The position numbers and the translations under genes are program-made. Shown in pieces: positions 1 to 10,607 of a stretch of 42,999 bases of DNA. The stretch's first letter is position 1. Each line of letters opens with the position of its first letter. The notes beneath the pieces are model-generated. The model was given only the letters and a program-made list of their open reading frames with translations, was not told the DNA's origin and ran no database searches. Origin of the DNA: Phoronis australis (lineage: Eukaryota; Phoronida; Phoronidae); the NCBI GenBank assembly GCA_002633005.1, contig NMRA01000030.1:1090237-1133235 (forward strand). The letters run 5' to 3'.

Positions 1-661
1 AGACATCCAACAAGTGGAGAGTCCTAGCTTGGATAGCAGATAAGACATTTGATCGTTTGGTTGTTTGATTAAAGTAATCTTTTAAGAGGGCGCTAGCATA
101 GTTTCTCTTTGTAGTTGATTACTTAATTAACAATAGGTTTCATTTGTCTAATTAGGGGTTATCATATAATAAATTAATTACTGGATTTGATTATTCACTC
201 TCCATCTACGCACAACTTCAAAGCATAGCTACCTTTTAAACAAACCCACACAGACAATCGTCTGACACACCTGAATAGAACACATAAATCACAATATATA
301 TGGGATTAGGAAAGCAATATACATTACAAGGGCATGCCTCGTTTTGGTCACCTATTGTACTATACTAGTTGAGGTTCCTTACGGCAAAGAAAACGTGTTT
401 AACTATAGACTTATTCAATTTGGGGTTGTGAATTCGTGTGAAGGAAACAAAAACAAAACAAATGATGATTAGGTTTTAATGAAGGCATGTTTTGAAACAA
501 ATGTGAAATAGCACATTCCAAATTTCTTAGAAAGCAGCCTTTCTTAAAAACCGCAAAACAAGCCAAGACATTTGAGTATCGCTGGTTTCTGACCGAGGAG
601 CCTCGATTTGAGATGCATACACAGAGAAACTTTTAAAACAGGATGCGGTCTTTTTATTTAG
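1..661. other. Non-coding, probable intron or upstream flank
   Basis: I see no gene here. The last part is intron leading into the TSP1 exon at 662: its final 40 bases resemble the bases before the exon at 2867, so this stretch of intron was copied together with the exon. Short open frames show no family resemblance. Confidence 0.5.
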
Positions 662-820
662 GTCAATGGGACGATTGGCAACCTTGGAGCAAATGCAGCA
701 CGAGTTGTGGCGTAGGTGAGCGGAATCGCTACAGAACTTGTAGTAACTGGAAGTTGGACAATTGCGTTGGAAACAAAACACATGTGGAGGAATGCATCGA
801 TAACACGGAATGTGGAATTG
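662..820 (+). CDS. TSP1 repeat exon A1 (partial gene)
   Basis: This exon codes one thrombospondin type 1 module, an extracellular disulfide-bonded fold used in adhesion, matrix and guidance proteins. The sequence shows a WxxWxxW tryptophan ladder (WDDWQPW), then CSTSCGVG, an arginine-rich RNRYRTC strand and six cysteines in the family spacing. The exon is 159 bp: acceptor AG at 660-661, donor GTAAGG at 821, both introns phase 1. Such symmetric exons can be duplicated without frame damage. The WxxW motifs are known C-mannosylation sites, and C-S-T-S-C-G fits the O-fucosylation consensus. It pairs with the exon at 2867 (same length, shared SKCST, YRTCSNW). The open frame begins with an ATG at 643, but that lies in the intron and is not the start. 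The parent gene and its ends are not visible. Confidence 0.88.
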
Positions 821-1728
821 GTAAGGTAACATTAGGTCTGTCAGAAAATTAAAGGTGACGAGCAAACAGCTGTTCTATATTTAAATTCGTGTGAACTATT
901 TTGGAAGCGAAAACGCAGTTTTAAGATACTACTTTTTAATCTGTGTGTTTCGAAAAGAACTTTGTTCAACAAAAAGAACCTTACGTTACTTAATTGTTGA
1001 TACAAGTTCCAGCAATTTGAGTCTTAATTATCCTAACAAAATTTTACGGCAACGACCGACTTTGGAGGCTGGTTGTTATCTGGCTCCTTAACGATTTCTT
1101 CACGTCGGATTTTTATTGAGTATCCGTCAACTATAGCAAGGGGGGACTTCACTACTGTTGACATGTGTGGAGCTTCATAAATCGACTTTATGGGATCATG
1201 GAATGCTTAGCGACTAAGGAGGTTGGAATTGCAGGGTATAGTTCAGTAACGCTATGACCTCGCTAAAATCTAGTCAAAATCATGTGTTCTCATTTGTAAT
1301 ACACGACAATATCCTGGATTTTAGCAAGGTCTTAGTGTTGCTGAACTCTGCCCAGGATTGGACCAACAAATACCTGTTTATGTGCTGGACTGCAAAGGAA
1401 ACGAGAAGGAGTCGAGAAAAATACAAGTTACGCTGGGTGGATGGGTTACAGTTTAGTGACCCAAGACACAATGCATGTGTTGAAGTTTCTATCTGTGTAG
1501 CTGGAAACATGCAGATATCAGATGAATGCTGTCGCCAGGACTCAAGCCGCAAAAAGTGGATGCAAAAGAAATGAATTTGAGACTGTGACAGTCAGGAATA
1601 CATATTTCATGAACCTTGTGTACATGTATTATTTTCATAGTGCCTCTCAGAATATTTTTTATGATCGATATATAACCCGAATGATATATAATAGTTCGTG
1701 CGTCACAGGCTCGTTACCAGAGATGAAA
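821..1728 (+). other. Intron between TSP1 exons A1 and A2, first part
   Basis: Non-coding. The first about 30 bases after the donor resemble those after the sister exon at 3025, which supports duplication of exon plus flanking intron. The open frame at 1254-1574 has no recognisable domain, and another overlaps it on the opposite strand, so I do not call it a gene. Confidence 0.5.
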
Positions 1729-1854
1729 CTTCCCAAAAAAGCCATGCGGACTAACTCCCCTGTCCCACTTTAAGATATGATATCGTGATATTCCGTGACA
1801 GATCGGCAATTTTCGTGGAGCAGGGGAGTTAGTCCACGTGGGCTTTTTGGGAAG
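1729..1854. repeat. Imperfect hairpin, 34-base arms
   Basis: The left arm (1729-1762) and right arm (1821-1854) are inverted copies differing at a few positions. Both contain GGACTAACTCCCCTG or its reverse complement. The 58-base loop is AT-rich and holds smaller GATAT/ATATC palindromes. This may be a fold-back remnant of a mobile element. It abuts the dispersed repeat at 1843. Confidence 0.75.
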
Positions 1855-2094
1855 ATTTTTGTGCTTTGACCGCGAATTTCTTGCGAACTAGTCGCTGAAG
1901 CAGGACACCGTCAATGGTATTAGAAGAAACGACAATCGCTCATTGTTTGTCAAACCCCTGTTTTGTGTAAATTTATTGAGTTTTGTGTTTGATACGGCTG
2001 AATTGAAACATCCGTGGAATTTCTAGTCCCGAATGTCATACCTTGTAGTATATTATAGTGTATTGGGGACAATCAGAAGCTGAGGACGCCTATA
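1843..2094 (+). repeat. Dispersed repeat, inverted relative at 42648-42898
   Basis: Read in reverse complement, the end of the window (42648-42898) matches this segment over about 250 bases at roughly 85 percent by eye. Shared blocks include GTGTATTGGGGAC, CAGAAGCTGAGGACGCC and TCATACCTTGTAGTAT. No coding potential is visible, so this is likely an unclassified transposable element fragment. Confidence 0.8.
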
Positions 2095-2104
2095 GTCTAG
2101 AACA

Positions 2105-2354
2105 GGGACCCTTTCCAACAAAACTGACTTAGCTAAAACAAATCATAAATTTTAATAAATCCTAAAATAAAAGTTAAATTTATCTCAAAACCAAATCAAG
2201 AAAGAGATCTTGAGTTTGACTTAAGTATATGACCTAAGTTTTGCCTAAACTTTGACTAACTTTCCAAATGTGGAAGTTTCAAAGTTTGGAAGTTAAGACA
2301 AACCTTAGACTTAAGTCAAAAATGAACTTAAGTCAATTTCTTGGAACAGCCCCC
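2105..2354. mobile_element. Small inverted-repeat element (MITE-like), about 250 bp
   Basis: The two ends are imperfect inverted repeats: the left end starts GGGACCCTTTCCAACAAAAC, and the right end read in reverse starts GGGGGCTGTTCCAAGAAA, both followed by TGACTTA. The interior is very AT-rich, has several TTGACTTAAGT motifs on both strands (about 2216-2322) and no open frame. This is the form of a non-autonomous DNA transposon. I could not identify a target duplication, so the superfamily stays open. Confidence 0.55.
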
Positions 2355-2866
2355 AGATCTTGCTGATCGGGTCGCCAGTCCTTCCATGTTGCGGACACGA
2401 ATCAATTCCATGCACGACACACGACGGAGCCGGTGGAAAAGTTGTGCAAACGTATGTCATTGCCGCTGACATTGTTACACCCGTGCACCTCGCAACGCGG
2501 CATTTTAGCCCAGAGATTGACAAATAAAGAACGGCAAAGAAATGGCACTCAGCTGTCACGCAGCGTGGCTCCCGAGTAAATTTCGTGGCCACGATGTCAT
2601 ATGAACCACTTTACGCTGATTAGCTGGAGCGCTAGAAGGGGTTACGAATTATGCACGGTGTAATTTGTGTCGCAATTAATTACTTTCTGTGGTATGTAAG
2701 AAGCAAAAACAACATTTTTGCGTTTCCGGTGTCAAAAGGTGTTTTAGCCGCTGGAGGCTGTCTTTAAGAGCTGATCATTTAAAATTCCAGACTCCTGGAG
2801 AATGGGTACTAAGATTTGACTAGTGTGTCCAATGAAGCTTTACAAGATGCGGTCTACTTCATTTAG
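2355..2866. other. Intron remainder, GC-richer first half
   Basis: The stretch 2355-2640 is more GC- and CpG-rich than its surroundings. It carries a minus-strand open frame (2311-2592) with no recognisable domain and no splice context. No gene is supported. Confidence 0.4.
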
Positions 2867-3025
2867 GTCAGTGGAAAAATTGGCAGTCTTGGAGCAAATG
2901 TAGTACTAGATGTGGCGACGGTGAACGGGTGCGCTACAGGACTTGTAGTAACTGGAGGCTGAACAATTGCAATGGAACCTACACGGAGTCAGAGAAATGC
3001 CGTGATCGCACAGAGTGTGAGAGTG
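2867..3025 (+). CDS. TSP1 repeat exon A2 (partial gene)
   Basis: A second TSP1 module and close paralogue of the exon at 662: exactly 159 bp, acceptor AG at 2865-2866, donor GTAAGA at 3026, both junctions phase 1. It reads WKNWQSW, then CSTRCGDG, then VRYRTCSNW and the remaining cysteines, six in all, matching the family. No ATG opens this frame, as expected for an internal exon. One difference matters. The residue before the second cysteine is R, where TSP1 O-fucosylation normally needs S or T, so this copy probably lacks that sugar while its sister can carry it. The preceding 35 intron bases also match those before the exon at 662. NCNGT could be an N-glycosylation site. Confidence 0.87.
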
Positions 3026-4540
3026 GTAAGATGAAAGCAAGTCTGTTTTAAAGTGGTGGGGTAGGGGTTTGAAATAGCGCTTACTGGCGGCATGAAATTA
3101 TTATCAAGTGCTGTTTTTGCCATTTACTCTCTAGTTTAAAAAAATCATGATTTCGTGGGCTTTTCATTCAGCGTTTTGTAAATATCGTCTTGTTCACTCT
3201 AGTGCGCACGCGCAACGCAGACTTACCTCGGTGAGTTGTATTGTTAACGCCAGTATCGACCGGCCAATTTTTGTACCTGGTACTCAAATAACACCTGTCT
3301 TTTCCGTTACTTTTGTTTAAAAGTAACACAATCTAATAACGTCACCTACTTGCAACTCACTCGAATTTTTGTTACAAAGAAAATGACGTCGACCAAAGTG
3401 ATATTTGATTTGCCCGGATGCAGTTCAGTGGTAATTATTTTTTGAAAATTTCAACGAAGTAGAAACAATTCTTTCATTTGTTTCGGATTGATCAAAGTAC
3501 ACTTAAACGAAGAGTTGGCGAATATTTGCTCAATACTTTACGCTCTATTTGATGACGCTCAAAATCGACGCATTCGATCACCCCGAAAATGTCGGAAAGT
3601 GGTAATCGTGTTAATTTACTCAAAGAGGCGTGTAATTAGGGTCATTAACGTTCTAAAGCTGTACCATTTCATATTAGGTTTGCCAAACTGTGTTGTTCGA
3701 CGCTATAACCGGGAACAATACAACCTGGCTAATTTTAAGATAAAATATATATACTAAACCTGACGTGTATAATAAAAGGACACTAGACCCTGTTTTGATT
3801 ATTTCAGCCAATCCTCGTTCTGTCACCCACTAATGCATCTCTTACGCTAATCTTGAAAGATAAAAGCAGGAATCAACTAAAAGCTTAATATACTCCCTAT
3901 GTCACAGATTGGGTATTATGATTGGTGGGTGGTCTTTTTTTCACAATTGCCTTTGCAATTCACTAAAATCGTAAGTCACGCTTGCCCGTTTAGCAGACAT
4001 TGAACGGAGTTTTTTAAAATTTTCCTCCAAACCTTTGAGGGTTGTCGAAGGTTATAGAGTATAATTTTGTGTCAAGTAATTGTATGAGAATGTCTTTTGT
4101 AATATCTGTTCATAAGCCAATACCGGTTCAGTATCCTTTTAAGACACTTGTCTCTTAAAGGTAATACAGATGCGCCTGTCTGCCATGTGAACATTGCCTT
4201 TTTCACCTGGATGAGTATGAACTTCATCTAGAAACATGGCCACATCGTTGCCTGTCAGCCCTTTAACGCCCCAAGATTCCCTTAGACTCGTACCGGACTA
4301 TTTGGCGTTTTTTCTTACCGTTCTCATGAGGTGGAAGCAAACAGCTGAATGTCTGAAGCAGATGTAGTCTGGGGACTGGGAAAGGGACCCGCGCCCACAA
4401 TAATTTGCTGGCATCGGTAGGAAGCACCAATGGCGGAAGGTGACCTCTTGGATGGTCACTCTTTCCATTGATGTTAGTGGTTAACCTTTCAACCCGCACA
4501 AAGCTGAGAAAATCCCCGGAATCGGCTTCTGTCTTCACAG
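3026..4540 (+). other. Intron between TSP1 exons A2 and B1
   Basis: No gene is recognised. A short hairpin formed by GTTACTTTTG and AAAAGTAAC lies near 3306-3330. The open frame 3488-3757 is AT-rich and featureless. The last about 40 bases before 4541 match those before the exon at 8914. Confidence 0.5.
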
Positions 4541-4708
4541 TTTCAGCCTCGACCAACCAGTGGGAATCTTGGAACTTGTGGTCGACTTGCAGTCAGACGT
4601 GTGGTCTTGGAAGTATCCGAAGAGTCAGAAAATGTGACGGTAGCTGTGACGTAGGAGCTAACATCCAGACGAAATTTTGCGAGATCACAAAGTGCAAGCC
4701 AATGACAA
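4541..4708 (+). CDS. TSP1 repeat exon B1 (partial gene)
   Basis: A TSP1 module of a second type: NQWESWNLW ladder, CSQTCGLG, SIRRVRKC, then three further cysteines ending EITKC (six in all). The donor is GTAAGA after 4708, phase 1. Two acceptors fit in the same frame, TTCACAG ending at 4540 and TTTCAG ending at 4546. I chose 4541 because the paralogous exon at 8914 uses the equivalent CAG, which makes both exons exactly 168 bp. CSQTCG fits the O-fucosylation consensus, and both WxxW motifs are present. Compared with the A exons the middle is shorter and basic (RRVRK), so A and B are distinct subtypes. No start or stop of the full gene is seen. Confidence 0.87.
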
Positions 4709-7700
4709 GTAAGATAATTCCACTGTTTTGTCTTGGAATTGTGGATGATATTCTTTCATTTTCTCCAAACGTCACTGAATCCGCCATCAGCGGTCTGAGA
4801 ATCCTCTATCAAGTGCTATGCCAAAGTAGTGTCCATTGATGGCGATTGTTTTGAAAATGTAAAAGCCCTAAACATGAATTAGGTAGACCTATACAAATGG
4901 CTTATTGCATATTGTATGCGCTTTTTGCACGCCCGAACGAATCTTGCCCTAGTCAGCTAAATTACTTTCTCCATGTTTCTCATTTCAAAAAGATGTGTAA
5001 ACAATCGTTATACAGCTTGTTTGGCACGACTTTGAATAAAGCGGTTGCTTGTCATTTTCAATGATTTTTTTTATTTTCACAATGCACCGTTATTTTTTTC
5101 TTTAAGTCATTGTCTCAATGAGTAATCTAGTTAAAAAATCTTGAAAATGTATCCTAAATTAAGTAATATGTAATATAAAATAATGTTTACCTCCTGTCTA
5201 TCTTCAATCAAAAAGCCTTTTTGACCACAATTTTGGACCCGGGCCGATGTTAGAAAATCATCGACTATTCCTGTCTATTTCCGTGATCAGAGTTCCCTGT
5301 GGATCAGTCAACGTTTCCTGAGTGACGGTCATATAGTCCTTAAAATGATGTCACCGTGAGCGTAAAAGCATTGTTATTTACTTTTTTAATTCTCATTTTT
5401 GTACTTCTTTTTGTAAAAATTTGATTTTTCATTGTCCAAATGTTATCTGTTCTTTGCATATGACGAGTAGTAGTTAATGCAATCATAAGTTTGTGAATAC
5501 TTCGCATCTCCCTTCAGTCAACATTGAGTACTGTCAGCCTTGACTCATCTGGAGGATACGCCACATTTCAGCAACATTGCCCGTTCTGGTAATAAATTAG
5601 AGGAAAAACCTTTCTTGATCAGCAAATATCTTTTGTTTATCATTGATGCAAATTACCGGCAATCGCTGTGTGTCCACCGGGACGTGTGTGTGCGCATTTC
5701 CGCGTAACTTGGTAGCAAATCGCAACCGACTTTACTGGCCGTTAAAATGTAAAGTAAAAAACAAAAAACCCACACTACCATGTTTCAACAAACAAAAACA
5801 CGCTTTACCTCAAAACAGTGCGCTCTTCACCAGAATTGTAGTATCACGCACCTGTTCTTCATTTTTGCTCCCCGGACACGACAACCGACGAAGTTTCCTC
5901 GGCAGTTGCCAATGCGTCACTTCGCCGGGAAAATAATTGCTAAATTGACTTTAATTTTCAATCATTAGACAAAACCTATTTTAAAGCGTGACAAAAATTT
6001 GCAAGAGATACCTCCATTGTCTAAAAATTAAAATTCCGCAACTGAAACTTCACACAGGGAGGAGCAAGGGTAGTGAACTGCTGAGATGAATGTTGGCGAT
6101 GGGAAACTATGACGCAGTACTTTTTAATTTCTTGGTAACGCGAATTTCAGCTATTCAAGGCCCGCAGAGCTAATAAATGTATTCATTCGGTGCCGCGAAG
6201 CACAGATGTCGGCGCGGCTGGCCAGGCGGTCGGGCTCCGTCAAGTAGTACCTTATACGAATGCTTCAGGCCAAATGGGTATTCTTCTTTTTACTTTAAAC
6301 TCAATACCTTTATTATACCATTTGGCACCATACACTGTATCAAGTTTTCTTTCTTAAGTTATTTCGCCACCAGTTGATATTCCGTCGATTGTTGGCCGCC
6401 AGCCGCCTAACAAAGTCGCCTGAAACCACCGGTATCTTGGACTTCTCTGTCTGAATTTATTTTCAATATTTTTGCACGTTTAATGGGGCTATTTGACGCG
6501 GTGTCGCTGCTGTACTAGTGGTGATTGAATTGCGCATGCGTCGCTGTCTGCATGTAAACAGCTGGTAAAAAGACGGAATTGTTATCAAAATACGTCGTCG
6601 CGCTAGGCATTATTATTGCTATTTTCCCGGGTGCAAATCTTCGACAGGTGGTCATAAATGCCCAAAAAGACCTGATCTTACTACAGGCGTGGAGAATTGC
6701 GGTCAAAAGGATTAACCAAATGACAAAAAGTAGGCCTATGTGGATGCCGAAGCCTCACACCCCGCGTGTGTGCTCTATGGAGTTCCATTGAGAGACTACA
6801 AAATCATGTTCCTAATTGGTACGTTTTTACCAATTAGTTTCTATCGACATCGCTCAGTTATGTTATACCCACCAGTTACTCCACTGAATAACGGGTTTCT
6901 TCGGTGGAACTGAGTGTTTCTCTTCAGTGCTCCCAATATAAGAGATGTATTGGACGTGCCGCTCAGCAGTCGAGGGTGACTTTTCACAGCAGTTACTCTT
7001 CAAAGTTATGCTATGTCCAATAAAATTCTCTAGATGAGTGAGTTTCTTTATTTTATAACGGACCTCACCCCCAGGACTACCAGATTATAGTTACTGAATT
7101 AACATGAATGAGCTATTCCGTAAATTCGTAACATTGCATTGGAATAAATATTGACACCAAGAATGAATTTTATTTGTTGAGAACAGAAACACATTTTAGG
7201 TGTCATGAAAAATACACATTATTAAATCAGTTTTAGCCTGTTTCACATCTTTTAATTCAGATCTTAAGTGAGGCTTGGGTACAAAGATTATTAGTTTCTA
7301 CATATAAACATGAAGATGAAATTTCAAGTAAGTTCTGCCTTACAAAAGTAGTTTTATCTTGTGTTTTCTTTTATAATTTGATAATATTTCCCTGACTATT
7401 CTGTTACAGGTGAGAAAAAACCACGGAAACCAGCCGCTTTACCACCTATTTTACCTTTCTACAAAGTGAAAAGCAGCCCTTCAGCAATAACCTGCGAAAA
7501 TTGAAACACTCAATTCAGAAAGTCAGCCCTTGATATCGCGGATAATGGATTCTGTTGCATTAGGGAAATTACAATTGTTTTCAACAAATAATGTTGTTTC
7601 TTTGTATGCATGTGATTGTTCAGTTTGCCATTTTGTTTTTAAGACACTGATTATTGTTCATTCTCAAATCTTGTGCATCGCAGATTCTTATCCAGCTAGC

Positions 7701-8913
7701 TACGATTGGAAACATACTTAAAACATACTTTGGAACTTTTGTTATATACAAGTTAACACAAAACTTAAAACTGTTCAAACGCCTTCGTAAGAAAGCTCGA
7801 ACAATAGTTTCACAGATAAACAAATCAAATGCAAACAAATGGAATACTTCGTTTTGACATTTCTATAGGCCAACAGGAAAATGACAGTTCGCAAGCGTAA
7901 TCGGTAATCACTTCAGTTTTATAATGAAGCAGCACAACTGCTCTGTATGGGGCTTTAAAACTGAAAAAAATATAGTGGTTTGAATAATTAGTGACAAACT
8001 TAACTGTTGATGAAATTCATCATAGTGTAACATTAACGGGCTTTATACTGACAGAAAGACAATCGGTGCAGTCACTGAATGTCATTTCCGCATAATGCGT
8101 ACAAAATTGAAAAGTTTTACCATTAGTATAAAGCCTTTCTTCTGAAAGGAAAAGTTATTGTCACTCAGTGAGAAAGGACAGGTATTTATACCAAATGCTC
8201 TTGGTTTTCATTTCACTGGGATCGAGTTTCAATGGCCTATATTAACGATTGTAAAAAAGGTCCAGTTTCGGCAAGTGGCTTTCCTTCATGTAACCTCATT
8301 CAGCCTCAATAACGTCCACAATTAGATCCTTGAAGGTAAACACAGCATCATATCACTTGACTCGCTTTGTGCCCAAAATATGACCCTGAACTAGATCAGA
8401 GTGTTGCAACGTCTTACGTTTCTTCCAGGAAAGGAAATAGCCATTGTTGTCCACGCACGACTGGTTTCCTATTAAAAGGCCTCCTCACCAACGAGGCTGG
8501 CTGGTGTAGCACACAGATATAGCTCCTCTTCACACACAAACAATCCACTGGCACATTTTCCTTTGGTACCGCGATTCACATTTTTCCAGGGCCACTGGCT
8601 TGTACATTGTGCCATGCAGCACTGCTGATGCGTGGACGACATGCTGTGGGAAGAGAAAGGAGTAACAAAGCTTAAAGTGGCCTTAAAAATGTCACTGTAC
8701 CTGAAACAAATATTGAAACATAAATAATTAAGTACGTCAGGTTGGGTAAAAAATGTTGCCCTTTCAGGATATATTGACTCTCAGTTTTGACAACCCTTTT
8801 GAGTTCGACAGTTTAAACTCGGCTTTCCGCAAGAAATGCTATCGCAACAAGGCTGAGTAAATCACCGGAATCGGATGAATGGCCCTTAGTTATCCGGACT
8901 TCTGCCTTTACAG
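4709..8913 (+). other. Intron or intergenic stretch between TSP1 exons B1 and B2
   Basis: This is 4.2 kb without a recognised gene. The first 80 bases are homologous to the sequence after 9081, and the last 40 to the sequence before 4541. A perfect 10-bp hairpin sits at 6812-6837 (CTAATTGGTA, 6-base loop). Several open frames (for example 5643-5936 and 6579-6791) lack any domain. A GC-richer patch at 6180-6260 is unexplained. Confidence 0.45.
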
Positions 8914-9081
8914 TTTCACACTTCTCGAACCAGTGGGAATCTTGGGACTTGTGGTCGCTTTGCAGTCAGACTTGTGGTCTTGGAAGTATCCGGAGATTTA
9001 GAAAATGTGACGGTAAATGTGACATGGGAGTCTACACCGAGACAAAAGTTTGCCAGATCACTAAGTGCAAGACGATGACAA
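8914..9081 (+). CDS. TSP1 repeat exon B2 (partial gene)
   Basis: Close paralogue of the exon at 4541: 168 bp, acceptor CAG at 8911-8913, donor GTAAGA at 9082, phase 1 on both sides. It shows NQWESWDLW, CSQTCGLGSIRRFRKC and the last cysteines in QITKC, six cysteines in total. The O-fucosylation and C-mannosylation motifs are kept. Amino-acid identity to B1 is high, and homology runs into both flanking introns, so the pair arose by a segmental tandem duplication about 4.37 kb apart. This is the last TSP1 exon I find. The gene either continues beyond unrecognisable exons or ends in the following kilobases. Confidence 0.88.
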
Positions 9082-9655
9082 GTAAGATGAATTCCATTAT
9101 TTTATCTTGGAATAGTTGGCTCTTTCTTTTCCTCCAAACTACACTGAGTCTTGTCTCAAGTGAGAATGACGCGCCATACGAAAGTTGTTTGCCTTAACGA
9201 AGATGTTCTATCAGAAAACTCATGAGGTGCAGGGCTATGCAGACGGCACATTGTATAGTACATCCTCTCGCATGTCATGTAAGGCCAAACTAAATGAGTC
9301 TTGGGAAAACAAATGCCTTAGACAGCAAAATTTCTGATGGAGTTGATCGTTTGTCAATTTTCCTAATTTCGAAATGTATGAATATTCCTTATAGCTGTTC
9401 AATCCTCTCACTGTGCGCAAAACTACCCATGGTCTTGTTCAAGTCATCAATCAACGTATACTGGCAAACTGTTTTTGTACTTTGTTTTTGAGATTTGACA
9501 AGTACACAACATTCAGTTATAATCCGACGGTCACCCGAACACCCCTATATTAACGTCCGCATGTTACATAATGTTGCTAACCAACATCCTATGAAGGATT
9601 TTTCTCATATTTTGTACGAAGGTGTAGATGGGGCAACTCTAGACACCAGCTGAAT
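9082..9655 (+). other. Sequence after the last TSP1 exon
   Basis: The first about 80 bases match the intron after 4708. Beyond that I see no exon, polyadenylation context or repeat that I can support. Confidence 0.4.
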
Positions 9656-9660
9656 TTTGT

Positions 9661-10490
9661 GACCTTGGCATCATTTTCAAGGTCAATGAGACGAAATCAA
9701 GTTTTGACTTGGGGAACATGTTGTTGGCGCGATAGCTCAAGAGTCCTCAACGTTAACAACATTAGTTTTTGGCCAAAGTAGAAGTAAGAAGTGGCGCGAG
9801 CACATCATAGATTGCCGAACACAGTGGCCTGTGTACTCATTTTATCAACACTATAGGGTTTCTCCGAGGTCAAAGTTCTTGATTATGACTATAACTTTGT
9901 GGAACATTTGATCCGTGAGGCTATTCTCATACAGACCCTCCATGCCGAGAGGTCCGGCGCTCAATGGGCTAGAGTTGGGATAGAGTTTATAGTTTTGAAG
10001 ATATATTCTGTTACGATATTTTGTTTCCTGAGTACCATTGTACCTGAGGTTGATATTTGATTAATGTCGAAACGTCGTTTTCATGCTGCTCTCTAGTGAC
10101 CCTCACTTTTTTCCATATTATTTGCGGTGCTATGGGTGGGACTTTTCCAAGATCACGGCCTTAAAATCAAGTTGTCGACGTGATATGTCAATAAGGATTT
10201 TTTAAATCGAGTATATATTTTGAAAATGGGGAATTCCAAGCAACAATTGATTTCAGTGACTTTTACGTCATTTTCAATAAGGAAATCAATTTTGACTCGG
10301 TTAAAATGCTGCTGGCACGACATTTCAGAAACGTAGCTTGGATTTATTTCACTATTTGCTCTAGGGTGCGTTGGGAAAGAATCTCCTGACGCGTTTTAGT
10401 CATTGACATTAGCATCATTTTCAAGGAATCGCCGATAAAACCAAGTTTTGCCTAGAGAAAACAATGTTGGCGCGTTGTCTCAGGAAGAAA
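9661..10490 (+). repeat. Three imperfect direct repeats of about 80 bp
   Basis: Units at about 9661-9741, 10256-10333 and 10404-10490 share GCATCATTTTCAAGG (first and third; the second keeps GTCATTTTCAA), then AAATCAAGTTTTGAC or close variants, then GTTGGCGCG followed by a CTCA motif. Spacing is uneven, so this is not a simple satellite. It may be the inside of an old, internally repetitive element. No coding frame is present. Confidence 0.55.
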
Positions 10491-10607
10491 GCTTAATTTA
10501 AATTAAGGTACATTTTTCGTCAAATATTTGGTCGGTATTTACACATGCCATGTGATTTTGGCAACCTTGACCTGTTTTTCAATGTCGTAGATAAAGAATC
10601 CTACACG

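Noticed and set aside
3306-3330. Short hairpin as a terminator or RNA structure
   Set aside because: The stem is short and AT-rich, common by chance in this composition, and intron sequence needs no such signal.
4263-4556. Minus-strand open frame overlapping TSP1 exon B1
   Set aside because: It has no domain, and the overlapping plus-strand TSP1 exon with splice sites explains the coding signal.
8580-8660. Cys/Trp-containing stretch after a TTTTTCCAG, first thought to be a fifth TSP1 exon
   Set aside because: The cysteine and tryptophan spacing does not fit TSP1, and no matching donor in phase 1 follows.
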